Assembly: GCF_024741815.1 (NCBI RefSeq)
Contig: NZ_CP102951.1
Location: forward strand, 310,001-374,000
From: Pseudomonas sp. LS1212
Lineage (GTDB): Bacteria; Pseudomonadota; Gammaproteobacteria; Pseudomonadales; Pseudomonadaceae
Direction of reading: 5' to 3'
DNA: 64,000 nt
The notes under the pieces were generated by a model that was not told the origin of the DNA, did no database searches, and saw only the letters and a list, made by a program, of their open reading frames with translations. The number at the start of each line of letters is the position of its first letter. Position 1 is the first letter of the stretch. The translations under genes and the position numbers were made by a program. Shown in pieces: positions 42,768 to 50,729 of this stretch.

Positions 42768-44300
42768 GTGACTGCGCTAAACCTTATCCCCGGCCAACTG
42801 AGCCTTGCCCAACTGCGTGATGTTTATCAGCAATCGGTAAAAATCAGCCTCGACGACAGCGCCTCGGCACAGATCGAAGCCAGCGTCGCCTGCGTGGAAC
42901 AAATCCTCGCCGAGAACCGTACCGCTTACGGTATCAACACCGGGTTCGGCCTGTTGGCTTCGACCCGCATCGCCAGTGAGGATCTGGAAAACCTCCAGCG
43001 CTCCCTGGTGCTGTCCCACGCTGCCGGTGTCGGCGAGCCCATCAGCGACGCGCTGTGCCGGCTGATCATGGTGCTCAAGGTCAACAGCCTGAGCCGTGGT
43101 TTCTCCGGGATTCGCCGCAAAGTGATCGATGCACTGATCTCCCTGATCAACGCCGAAGTTTATCCGCACATCCCGCTCAAGGGCTCGGTCGGTGCTTCCG
43201 GCGACCTGGCACCCTTGGCGCATATGTCGCTGGTGCTGCTGGGCGAAGGCAAGGCACGTTACAAAGGGCAATGGCTGCCGGCCACCGAAGCGCTGGCCGT
43301 GGCTGGGCTGGAACCTCTGACCCTGGCTGCCAAGGAAGGTCTGGCGTTGCTTAATGGCACTCAGGTTTCCACGGCATTCGCCCTGCGCGGCCTGTTCGAA
43401 GGTGAGGACCTGTTCGCAGGCGCACTGGCCTGCGGCAGTCTGACCGTCGAGGCGGTACTGGGCTCGCGTTCGCCATTCGATGCACGGATTCACGCCGCCC
43501 GCGGTCAACGTGGCCAGATCGACGCCGCTGCCGCGTATCGTCACCTGCTGGGCGAGCGCAGCGAAGTCTCCGACTCCCACGAGAACTGCGAGAAGGTCCA
43601 GGACCCGTACTCCCTGCGTTGCCAGCCACAAGTCATGGGCGCTTGCCTGACCCAGTTCCGTCAGGCTGCCGAAGTGCTGGTGATCGAGGCCAACGCCGTA
43701 TCGGATAATCCGTTGGTGTTCGCTGCTGAAGGTGATGTGATCTCCGGCGGTAACTTCCACGCCGAACCTGTGGCCATGGCCGCTGACAACATGGCCTTGG
43801 CCATCGCTGAAATCGGCTCGCTGAGTGAGCGCCGTATCTCGCTGATGATGGACAAGCACATGTCGCAATTGCCGCCGTTCCTGGTGGCCAATGGCGGAGT
43901 CAACTCCGGCTTCATGATCGCTCAGGTGACCGCTGCTGCCCTGGCCAGCGAGAACAAGGCACTGTCCCACCCGCATTCGGTGGACAGCCTGCCGACGTCC
44001 GCCAACCAGGAAGACCACGTGTCCATGGCCCCGGCCGCTGGCAAGCGTCTTTGGGAAATGGCCGAGAACACTCGTGGCATCCTCGCTGTGGAATGGCTCG
44101 CTGCCTGCCAGGGCCTGGACCTGCGCGAAGGTCTGAAGACTTCGGCCAAGCTCGAACAGGCTCGCAGCACCCTGCGCAGCAAAGTGGCGTACTACGAGAA
44201 AGATCGTTTCTTCGCCCCTGACATCAACGCTGCGAGCGAGTTGCTGGCTTCGCGTTGCCTGAATGAGCTGGTGCCGGCGAAGTTGCTGCCTAGCTTGTAA
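42768..44300 (+). CDS. hutH: Histidine ammonia-lyase HutH
   Basis: A 510-residue enzyme that removes ammonia from histidine to give urocanate, the first step of the pathway. The self-made MIO cofactor forms from Ala-Ser-Gly at residues 143-145 (SVGASGDLAPLAHMSL). TAYGINTGFGLLASTRIAS and the HSVDSLPTSANQEDHVSM loop line the active site. It starts at GTG 42768 with AAAAGGAG about 10 bases before. An out-of-frame ATG-TGA pair overlaps that start. The 182-base gap before it shows no clear element. Confidence 0.97.
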   Translation: MTALNLIPGQLSLAQLRDVYQQSVKISLDDSASAQIEASVACVEQILAENRTAYGINTGFGLLASTRIASEDLENLQRSLVLSHAAGVGEPISDALCRLIMVLKVNSLSRGFSGIRRKVIDALISLINAEVYPHIPLKGSVGASGDLAPLAHMSLVLLGEGKARYKGQWLPATEALAVAGLEPLTLAAKEGLALLNGTQVSTAFALRGLFEGEDLFAGALACGSLTVEAVLGSRSPFDARIHAARGQRGQIDAAAAYRHLLGERSEVSDSHENCEKVQDPYSLRCQPQVMGACLTQFRQAAEVLVIEANAVSDNPLVFAAEGDVISGGNFHAEPVAMAADNMALAIAEIGSLSERRISLMMDKHMSQLPPFLVANGGVNSGFMIAQVTAAALASENKALSHPHSVDSLPTSANQEDHVSMAPAAGKRLWEMAENTRGILAVEWLAACQGLDLREGLKTSAKLEQARSTLRSKVAYYEKDRFFAPDINAASELLASRCLNELVPAKLLPSL

Positions 44301-44306
44301 GTCGGG

Positions 44307-44372
44307 AGGGGCCTTTGGCCCCTATCGCGGGCAGGCCCGCTCCCACATATAGGAGCGGGCTTGCCGGCGATA
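44307..44372. repeat. GC hairpin plus REP pair after hutH
   Basis: aggggcc-ttt-ggcccct (44307-44323) abuts the arms tatcgcgggcaggcccgctc and aggagcgggcttgccggcga. It separates hutH from hutT and may damp read-through or protect the upstream message. Confidence 0.85.
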
Positions 44373-44408
44373 ACGATTTCCGCCGACAAGAATAATTAAG
44401 GACGTGAA

Positions 44409-45818
44409 ATGCAACAGCAAGCTCAAGGCTTGAAACGCGGGCTGTCGGCTCGCCATATTCGCTTCATGGCACTGGGGTCGGCGATCGGCACCGGGCTATT
44501 TTACGGTTCTGCCTCGGCCATTCAAATGGCCGGCCCCGCGGTACTGCTCGCCTACCTGATCGGTGGTGCGGCGGTATTCATGGTCATGCGCGCCCTGGGC
44601 GAGATGGCCGTGCACAACCCGGTGTCCGGTTCGTTCGGCCATTACGCCAGCACCTACCTGGGGCCCTTGTCGGGCTTCATCCTCGGCTGGACCTATGCCT
44701 TCGAGATGATCATCGTCTGCCTGGCAGACGTCACCGCATTCGGCATCTACATGGGCTTCTGGTTCCCGGAAGTCGCGCGCTGGATCTGGGTACTGGGTAT
44801 CGTGTTCCTGATCGGTGGGCTGAACCTGTGCAACGTCAAGGTCTTCGGTGAAATGGAGTTCTGGCTGTCGCTGCTGAAAGTCGGCGCGATTGTCGCGATG
44901 ATCCTCGCAGGCTTCGGCATCATGTTGTTCGGCATCGGCTCGGCCAGCACCGAACAGGCCACCGGCCTCAGCAATCTCTGGGCCCACGGCGGCTTCATGC
45001 CCAACGGCATTGGCGGTTTGATCGCGTCGTTCGCGGTGGTGATGTTTGCCTTTGGCGGCATCGAAATCATCGGCATCACCGCAGGTGAAGCCAAAGACCC
45101 GCAGCGGGTGATCCCCGGGGCGATCAATGCTGTACCGATGCGGATCCTGCTGTTCTACGTTCTGACCCTGTTTGTGCTGATGGCCATCTACCCATGGCCG
45201 CAGATCGGCAGCAAGGGCAGCCCGTTCGTGCAGATTTTCGACAACCTGGGCATCAGCTCGGCGGCGACTATCCTCAATATCGTGGTGATCTCGGCGGCAG
45301 TCTCGGCCATCAACAGCGACATCTTCGGTGCCGGGCGCATGATGTACGGCCTGGCCCAGCAGGGGCACGCGCCCAAGGGCTTTGCTCAGCTGTCCAAACA
45401 GGGCGTGCCGTGGATGACCGTAGTGGTCATGGGCGCGGCCCTGCTCGGTGGCGTGCTGCTGAACTACCTGATTCCGGAGAATGTATTTCTGGTGATCGCC
45501 TCGATCGCGACCTTCGCCACGGTCTGGGTCTGGCTGATGATTCTGGTCACCCAAGTGGCCATGCGTCGCTCCATGAGCCGCGAAGAAATCGCCCAGCTGA
45601 AATTCCCGGTACCGTTCTGGCCTTATGCGCCGGCGGCGGCGATCGTGTTCATGCTGTTCGTCTTTGGCGTGCTCGGCTACTTCCCGGAAACCCAGGCGGC
45701 GCTGGCAGTCGGCGCGGTATGGATCGTGCTGCTGGTCATCGCTTACAAGTTGTGGGTGAAGCCTGCAGCCGGGCAGCCGGAAAAAGTGACATACGACCCT
45801 ACTTTGTCCCATCGATAA
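44409..45818 (+). CDS. hutT: Histidine/amino-acid permease HutT (APC family)
   Basis: A 469-residue permease with 12 predicted membrane helices. The first carries the substrate-backbone motif GSAIGTGLFYGSASAIQMAG. EMAVHNPVSGSFGHYASTYL and FGGIEIIGITAGEAKDPQRV are typical of the amino-acid transporter subfamily (ProY/HutP-like). In this place the likely cargo is histidine. It follows hutH and its REP pair and precedes hutI by 17 bases. Substrate assignment is from context. Confidence 0.88.
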   Translation: MQQQAQGLKRGLSARHIRFMALGSAIGTGLFYGSASAIQMAGPAVLLAYLIGGAAVFMVMRALGEMAVHNPVSGSFGHYASTYLGPLSGFILGWTYAFEMIIVCLADVTAFGIYMGFWFPEVARWIWVLGIVFLIGGLNLCNVKVFGEMEFWLSLLKVGAIVAMILAGFGIMLFGIGSASTEQATGLSNLWAHGGFMPNGIGGLIASFAVVMFAFGGIEIIGITAGEAKDPQRVIPGAINAVPMRILLFYVLTLFVLMAIYPWPQIGSKGSPFVQIFDNLGISSAATILNIVVISAAVSAINSDIFGAGRMMYGLAQQGHAPKGFAQLSKQGVPWMTVVVMGAALLGGVLLNYLIPENVFLVIASIATFATVWVWLMILVTQVAMRRSMSREEIAQLKFPVPFWPYAPAAAIVFMLFVFGVLGYFPETQAALAVGAVWIVLLVIAYKLWVKPAAGQPEKVTYDPTLSHR

Positions 45819-45835
45819 CCTAATGGAGGCCACGG

Positions 45836-47059
45836 ATGAAAACTCTCTGGCAACACTGCCACGTCGCAAGCATGGCGCAGGGCAATTACTCGATCATCGA
45901 GGATGCCGCCATCGTGACGTCAGGAGCGCACATAGAGTGGATCGGCCCGCGCAGCGAGCTGCCGGCTGGCGACTACGCCGAGGTCCATGACCTCGCGGGT
46001 ACCTGGGTCACGCCTGGCCTGATCGACTGCCACACCCATACCGTGTTCGGCGGCAATCGCAGCGGCGAGTTCGAGCAGCGCCTGCAAGGCGTGAGCTATG
46101 CCGAGATCGCCGCGGCCGGTGGCGGTATTGCCAGCACCGTGCGCGCGACGCGGGCGGCGAGCGAAGACGAGCTGTTTGCCAGCGCGCACAAGCGCTTGAA
46201 GAGCCTGCTGCACGACGGCGTCACCAGCGTCGAGATCAAGTCCGGCTACGGCCTGGACCTGGCCAGCGAGCGGAAGATTCTTCGGGTAATCCGCCGGCTC
46301 GGCGCCGAGTTGCCGGTCACGGTGCGCAGCACCTGCCTGGCCGCGCACGCCTTGCCCCCGGAATACGCCGATCGGGCCGACGATTACATCGAGCACATCT
46401 GCACTGAAATGCTCCCGGCCCTGGCGGCCGAAGGGCTGGTGGATGCAGTGGATGCCTTCTGCGAGTACCTGGCGTTCTCGCCCGCGCAGGTCGAACGGGT
46501 GTTCATCGCCGCGCAGAACTTCGGCTTGCCGGTCAAGTTGCACGCCGAGCAGCTGTCGTCCCTGCACGGTTCGAGCCTGGCGGCGCGCTATCATGCGTTG
46601 TCGGCGGACCATCTGGAATTCATGACCGAGGACGACGCCATCGCCATGGCCAAATCCGGGACGGTCGCGGTGTTGTTGCCGGGCGCGTTCTACTTCCTGC
46701 GCGAAACCCAGTTGCCGCCGATGGAGGCCTTGCGCAAACACGGCGTGAAAATCGCCGTCGCCAGCGACCTCAACCCCGGCACCTCGCCGGCGTTGTCATT
46801 GCGGCTGATGTTGAACATGGCCTGCACCTGTTTCCGAATGACCCCGGAAGAAGCCCTCGCCGGAGCGACCATTCACGCGGCCACCGCGCTGGGCATGGGC
46901 CAGACCCATGGCTCGCTGGAAATCGGCAAGGTCGCCGACTTCGTCGCCTGGGACATCGAGCGCCCGGCCGACCTGGCCTATTGGCTGGGGGGTGACTTGA
47001 ACAAGCGGGTCGTTCGTCATGGTATTGAAGTATCGAATCTGGAGGTGACGCGTGGATAA
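45836..47059 (+). CDS. hutI: Imidazolonepropionase HutI
   Basis: A 407-residue amidohydrolase that opens the ring of imidazolone propionate to formiminoglutamate, step three. Metal ligands: TPGLIDCHTHTVFGGNRSGE, LPVKLHAEQLSS, ALSADHLEFMTEDD and KIAVASDLNPGTSPALS. VEIKSGYGLDLASERKILR binds substrate. TGGAGG lies 6-11 bases before the ATG. It overlaps hutG by eight bases. Confidence 0.97.
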   Translation: MKTLWQHCHVASMAQGNYSIIEDAAIVTSGAHIEWIGPRSELPAGDYAEVHDLAGTWVTPGLIDCHTHTVFGGNRSGEFEQRLQGVSYAEIAAAGGGIASTVRATRAASEDELFASAHKRLKSLLHDGVTSVEIKSGYGLDLASERKILRVIRRLGAELPVTVRSTCLAAHALPPEYADRADDYIEHICTEMLPALAAEGLVDAVDAFCEYLAFSPAQVERVFIAAQNFGLPVKLHAEQLSSLHGSSLAARYHALSADHLEFMTEDDAIAMAKSGTVAVLLPGAFYFLRETQLPPMEALRKHGVKIAVASDLNPGTSPALSLRLMLNMACTCFRMTPEEALAGATIHAATALGMGQTHGSLEIGKVADFVAWDIERPADLAYWLGGDLNKRVVRHGIEVSNLEVTRG

Positions 47060-47855
47060 GGTTCTGAATTTTCACCAGGGTCGATTGCCCCTGCTGATCA
47101 GCATGCCCCATGCCGGGTTGCGCCTGACCCCAGGGGTCAAGGCCGGGCTGATCGACGAAGCGCAATGCCTGCCCGACACCGACTGGCATATTCCGTTGCT
47201 GTACGAATTCGCCGTCGATATGGGCGCGAGTGTCGTCGCGGCCGAGTACTCGCGCTTCGTCGTCGACCTCAATCGTCCGTCCGATGACAAGCCGTTGTAC
47301 GCCGGTGCCACCACCGGTCTCTATCCAGCAACATTGTTCGATGGCAAGCCGTTGTTCAAGGAAGGCCTGGAGCCTTCGGCTACCGAGCGCGCAACCTACC
47401 TGGAAAAGATCTGGACCCCTTACCACCGCACCATCGAAGATGAACTGACCCGTCTGCGCGATCAGTTCGGTTATGCGCTGCTGTGGGATGCACACTCGAT
47501 CCGCTCCCACGTTCCGCACCTGTTCGACGGCAAACTGCCGGACTTCAACCTGGGCACCTTCAACGGCGCCAGCTGCGATCCACAACTGGCCAGCGAACTC
47601 GAAGCCATCTGCGGCGAGTTCAGGGACTACAGCCATGTGCTCAACGGTCGCTTCAAGGGTGGTCACATCACCCGTCACTACGGCGACCCGGCCCATCATA
47701 TCCACGCCGTGCAGCTGGAACTGGCCCAGAGCACCTATATGGAAGAGTTCGAGCCGTTCCGTTACCGCGAAGACCTGGCGGCGCCGACTCAGGAAGTGCT
47801 CAAGGCGTTGCTCGAAGGGCTGCTTGCCTGGGGGCGGCAGCGTTATCCCGGTTGA
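47052..47855 (+). CDS. hutG: N-formylglutamate deformylase HutG
   Basis: A 267-residue hydrolase that splits N-formylglutamate into formate and glutamate, the last step after HutF. LPLLISMPHAGLRLTPGVKA, HIPLLYEFAVDMGASVV and LLWDAHSIRSHVPHLFDGKL are family motifs with likely metal ligands. It starts at GTG 47052 inside the end of hutI. It is the last hut gene; the window then enters a repeat region and the AT-rich island. Confidence 0.95.
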   Translation: MDKVLNFHQGRLPLLISMPHAGLRLTPGVKAGLIDEAQCLPDTDWHIPLLYEFAVDMGASVVAAEYSRFVVDLNRPSDDKPLYAGATTGLYPATLFDGKPLFKEGLEPSATERATYLEKIWTPYHRTIEDELTRLRDQFGYALLWDAHSIRSHVPHLFDGKLPDFNLGTFNGASCDPQLASELEAICGEFRDYSHVLNGRFKGGHITRHYGDPAHHIHAVQLELAQSTYMEEFEPFRYREDLAAPTQEVLKALLEGLLAWGRQRYPG

Positions 47856-47896
47856 AATGAAGGCCCGTTGGGCCTTGGCGTCGCAGCGGCGCACCG

Positions 47897-47960
47897 AGCC
47901 TTCGGCAGCGGCTACAAAATGTTCTGCCTGCCACGGTCGGTGTAGCCGCTGCCGCAGGCT
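47897..47960. repeat. 20-bp inverted repeat of gtagccgctgccg class
   Basis: agccttcggcagcggctaca (47897-47916) and tgtagccgctgccgcaggct (47941-47960) are complements with one mismatch, 24 bases apart. This is a second extragenic repeat type, unlike the REP units elsewhere here. It lies just before the left end of the island. Confidence 0.75.
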
Positions 47961-48013
47961 GCGCTCGAGCGCGCAGCGGTCGCAACGATCTCGAGTAACC
48001 TCACCTTCTTCAA

Positions 48014-48150
48014 GAGCATGCTCAAACCGTAATTCGGGTTTATGATGCCGGACGGCAATACATAAGAAGTCGCAACAGGGATTCCCCGCCCCCTGCCGAG
48101 TGCTCAGCGCAGACTTTGTAGTAGCAGATTAAACCGTGCATCAATGCCGT
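48014..48150 (+). repeat. Left copy of pip promoter region (island boundary)
   Basis: Bases 48014-48071 are identical to 50730-50787 (58 bp). Similarity goes on, with scattered changes, to about 48140-48150: gcagactttgtagtagcaga matches the pip coding start gcagactttgtacccgcaga. The pip ATG is lost in this copy, which also has in-frame stops. It is a decayed duplicate of the pip 5' end. The remaining 48151-48184 shows nothing. Confidence 0.88.
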
Positions 48151-48184
48151 TGCGAGCGTACAGCCTGAGCTCTGGAGGATTGCA

Positions 48185-49105
48185 TTAAGCGGCAGCCACA
48201 GTTGCATTGGGGCTAAGAAAGTCGATGTGATAGCCAGTCGACCCATCGCCGATAGCAACGTGTATTCCAGCGATACCCTCATTTAATTGCGAGTTTATAG
48301 AGTAGTCTATGATCGGCGCCAATGAGCTGTTGACGCCGATCGCGAACTCCGTAAGAAAGAGTCCGCGAGCTCCTGCGGCCTCTTCTAACAACGTTTTGTA
48401 TTCTGTGCTCCCGATGAGTAATGAGCTTATTTTGTTGTTGGTTACCGTTAAAGTTGCCTTTTTTTTAGCGATCTCTTGCGCCAGTCGATGCAGGGCAGGT
48501 TTAAGATGTTTGCTTAAACTAGCTGGAGACTTCCTCAGTACAGTTAGTATTCCAGAAATCTCAATTTTACCTTCAAAGTTAAATGGGCAAGCTTTTTCTG
48601 GGTTCATGTGTGCGTAGTGTACCTCGAAAAATTCCGCTACGGAATGAATGAAATTTTCCCTCACGTCCTCTTCTATCATTGCGTAAGGTATTGAGTCTGC
48701 TCTGATCCTGAGTTTTCCAGAAGTGTGTGGCCCGGATATCAATAGTTCTGAACAGTTGTCTAGTAGGCTTAGCAGTTTTTCTTGGGCTCGGAGAGCGCCA
48801 ATGAAATCACTGTTAAGCAGCAGGTTCAAACTATAGCTTGCGGCGTAAATCGACGGCTCAAAGACGTGAGTAGCGCAAAATATGCACTTCTTCCTATCCG
48901 TTTCTTTTGCGATCTCGAATGCATGCTTGGCAGCATTGTCAGTGAATGAAAAGACAATGCTGTTGGTAGGGAGTCTCTCTAGTGAAAGTAGGTTTGAAGT
49001 TTCGTATCCATTTTTTCGCAACTCAAATAGAAATTCAAGAGAGTCGGAGAGTATGTTTATTTTTGTCGGGTCGAATAGCGACTTTAGTGAGCTTGTAGAT
49101 GGCAT
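48185..49105 (-). CDS. M29-like (aminopeptidase T-type) metalloprotein of the island
   Basis: A 306-residue, AT-rich gene unlike its neighbours in base content. The C-terminal part has the pattern of M29 metallopeptidases: TEFAIGVN (252-259), GIHVAIGDG (280-288) and GYHIDF (291-296). Glu253, His282, His293 and Asp295 line up with metal ligands of that family, and IEED (144-147) could give the other Glu. It is shorter than usual M29 enzymes (about 370-410) and I would not claim activity. ATG 49105 has AAGGA 8-12 bases upstream; an ATG 19 codons earlier lies before the hairpin and has no ribosome site. It follows the 35-codon gene. Confidence 0.7.
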   Translation of the reverse strand: MPSTSSLKSLFDPTKINILSDSLEFLFELRKNGYETSNLLSLERLPTNSIVFSFTDNAAKHAFEIAKETDRKKCIFCATHVFEPSIYAASYSLNLLLNSDFIGALRAQEKLLSLLDNCSELLISGPHTSGKLRIRADSIPYAMIEEDVRENFIHSVAEFFEVHYAHMNPEKACPFNFEGKIEISGILTVLRKSPASLSKHLKPALHRLAQEIAKKKATLTVTNNKISSLLIGSTEYKTLLEEAAGARGLFLTEFAIGVNSSLAPIIDYSINSQLNEGIAGIHVAIGDGSTGYHIDFLSPNATVAAA

Positions 49106-49129
49106 GGTGTCAAATCCTTGATTTTTTAG

Positions 49130-49157
49130 GCGGCGCCAGAATTTTATCTGGCGCCGC
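49130..49157 (-). other. Perfect hairpin between the peptide gene and the M29-like gene
   Basis: gcggcgccaga and tctggcgccgc form an 11-base GC-rich stem with a 6-base A/T loop. In the transcribed direction it is followed by CTAAAAAAT, not a T run, so it is not a standard terminator. It could raise the peptide message over the downstream gene by stability or partial attenuation. Confidence 0.75.
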
Positions 49158-49168
49158 GTCATGGAGGA

Positions 49169-49276
49169 TTAATCTCGCGAGTGCGCCCATGCAAGTGGAG
49201 CCCAGCCGAAGTTATAAGGGTCGGATGTTATTCGATTGAGTTTTGCTTTGGCTTTTTCAACAGAATTGCTTTTCAT
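49169..49276 (-). CDS. Small 35-residue peptide, candidate precursor or scaffold peptide
   Basis: The gene is ATG-AAA-AGC... to TAA, with GAGGT 6-10 bases before the ATG. Residues 1-16 are polar and helix-prone (MKSNSVEKAKAKLNRI); residues 17-35 are quite different (TSDPYNFGWAPLAWAHSRD), aromatic and with two Trp, one Phe, one Tyr and two Pro. That leader/core layout is what ribosomal-peptide precursors look like. A promoter lies at 49325-49353. It is too short to be certain by coding statistics. It has no Cys and no signal peptide. I do not recognise the sequence. Confidence 0.6.
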   Translation of the reverse strand: MKSNSVEKAKAKLNRITSDPYNFGWAPLAWAHSRD

Positions 49277-49324
49277 GAGTTACCTCGTTTTGTGATTGTT
49301 GTTCCTTCGTATGAAGGTGTCATA

Positions 49325-49353
49325 TTTTTAAATGCTGGTTGGCTTCTTGTAAA
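49325..49353 (-). promoter_or_regulatory. Probable promoter of the small peptide gene
   Basis: On the minus strand TTTACA (-35, 49353-49348) is followed after 17 bases by TAAAAA (-10, 49330-49325). The leader to the peptide ATG would be about 42 bases. The gap 49277-49570 is very AT-rich; apart from this and the PheS-like gene's ribosome site nothing else is clear. Confidence 0.5.
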
Positions 49354-49570
49354 TGGTGTTGGTGTCTGCGGTTTAGAATTGTTTGTTATTTATGGTTTGT
49401 TTGGAATGTTTGTAGGGCTGTAGGTCGTGTCTGTCGTCCATGTCTGTATTTCCATTTTTATTAAACTTGGGTATTGAAGGTTTTTTTTGTGGTGGGTAGG
49501 GTTTGTGCGGGTTCTGGACTTTTGGTTGAGTTTTCTTGATGTTTTTTGATCTGTTGGAGGTCTACTCACG

Positions 49571-50713
49571 ATGCCTACAAAAAAATATATTTCACGTAAG
49601 CAGATTAAAGATGCCTTAGAGTTGCCTGATCTAACTGATTCAGATCACGCAATATTTTTATTGCTTGAAGGTATATTGGCTGGGTTGAAAATCAATGGCT
49701 GGCCGCAAGCCGAATTACGAACAGGCCCCAGGATCGTCTCAGCCCAGGAAAACTATGGCCTGCTCGGCTATAACCCCGAGGAGATCACCTTAGGCAGCGA
49801 ACACACCCGGTGGATCGACGACCACTCGCTGCTACGTACGCAAACTACCAGTCAAATTCCAGCAGCATTGAAGGCTGCGGCGACGCGGCGAGAACCCGGT
49901 GAGAGGATCTTGATTGCAGCACCGGGTATTACCTTTCGGCGCGACTCTCGTGATCGCTGGCATTGTGCTGAGCCGCACCAGATGGATATCTGGGTGTTGG
50001 GGGATCCGGACTTGTCGAGCCGATCAGAACTGTTGCGCCTGGTCGGTGAGATTCTCGCTGTGGCTGTACCGGACATGCCGTGGATTTATAGTGACAGCCC
50101 TCATCACTACACTGAAGGTGGAATCGAAGTGAACCTCGTGACGGCGGAAAAGCCTGTGGAGGTGCTTGAGTGCGGGTGCATTGCTCAATCGCTGTTGCAG
50201 CGCCTGGGTATCGATACTTCTGAGCATGGTGGGCTCGCACTGGGGATGGGGCTCGATCGGTTGACCATGCTGCGCAAGGGTATCCCCGACATCCGACTGC
50301 TGCGTGATCCCAATCCTCGCGTGCAAGCCCAAATGCATGATTTGAAACCCTGGAAGGCTGTTTCTCGGCTGCCCTGCATAACCCGAGATATTTCCCTTGC
50401 CGTCACACCAGGTCAAAGCGAAGAGGGCTTGACTGAAAAGATGCTGATAGCAGCGGGGGAGCGTGCGCCATGGATAGAGGAAATGTTTATCAAGGGGCGA
50501 TGGTCGATGGACGAATTGCCAGCTCAAGCCATCGACCGTTTGGGACTGCTCCCCGGGCAGGAGAACGTATTGTTGCGCGTGGTCCTGCGTGACTGTTCGC
50601 GTTCCATCACGGCTGACGAGGCGAACGATCTTTACGAAAGTATCCAGTATGCCTTGCACGAAGGTACGCCCGGCGGCGGGTATCGAATGGGCCTGCTAAA
50701 TATAGAAGGGTGA
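49571..50713 (+). CDS. Single-chain phenylalanyl-tRNA-synthetase-like enzyme (PheS core + FDX-ACB domain)
   Basis: A 380-residue protein. The class-II catalytic core (about 20-255) has the amino-acid-side loop LLRTQTTSQIPAAL (87-100), motif 2 ITFRRDSRDRWHCAEPHQMD (120-139) and motif 3 GLALGMGLDRLTMLRKGIPD (221-240). From about 258 it has an FDX-ACB domain (KPWKAVSRLPCITRDISLAV, ending ALHEGTPGGGYRMGLL), which in normal bacteria is the end of PheT. This layout is that of mitochondrial PheRS. The cell must have normal pheST elsewhere, so this is an extra, specialised enzyme. GGAGGT precedes the ATG. The first 40 codons are AT-rich, the rest GC-richer. Confidence 0.85.
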   Translation: MPTKKYISRKQIKDALELPDLTDSDHAIFLLLEGILAGLKINGWPQAELRTGPRIVSAQENYGLLGYNPEEITLGSEHTRWIDDHSLLRTQTTSQIPAALKAAATRREPGERILIAAPGITFRRDSRDRWHCAEPHQMDIWVLGDPDLSSRSELLRLVGEILAVAVPDMPWIYSDSPHHYTEGGIEVNLVTAEKPVEVLECGCIAQSLLQRLGIDTSEHGGLALGMGLDRLTMLRKGIPDIRLLRDPNPRVQAQMHDLKPWKAVSRLPCITRDISLAVTPGQSEEGLTEKMLIAAGERAPWIEEMFIKGRWSMDELPAQAIDRLGLLPGQENVLLRVVLRDCSRSITADEANDLYESIQYALHEGTPGGGYRMGLLNIEG

Positions 50714-50729
50714 ATCCGAGAGGCGTCAG

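Noticed and set aside
49130..49157. Hairpin as an intrinsic terminator
   Set aside because: It lacks a T run after the stem in either direction.
49181..49423. An 80-codon plus-strand frame across the island's intergenic region
   Set aside because: It runs opposite the small peptide gene, has no ribosome site, and its front shadows the peptide gene. Its hydrophobic tail comes from T-rich DNA.
49440..49499. A 19-codon plus-strand frame (MSVFPFLLNLGIEGFFCGG) upstream of the PheRS-like gene
   Set aside because: It has no ribosome site and sits in T-rich sequence where Phe/Leu codons are expected by chance.
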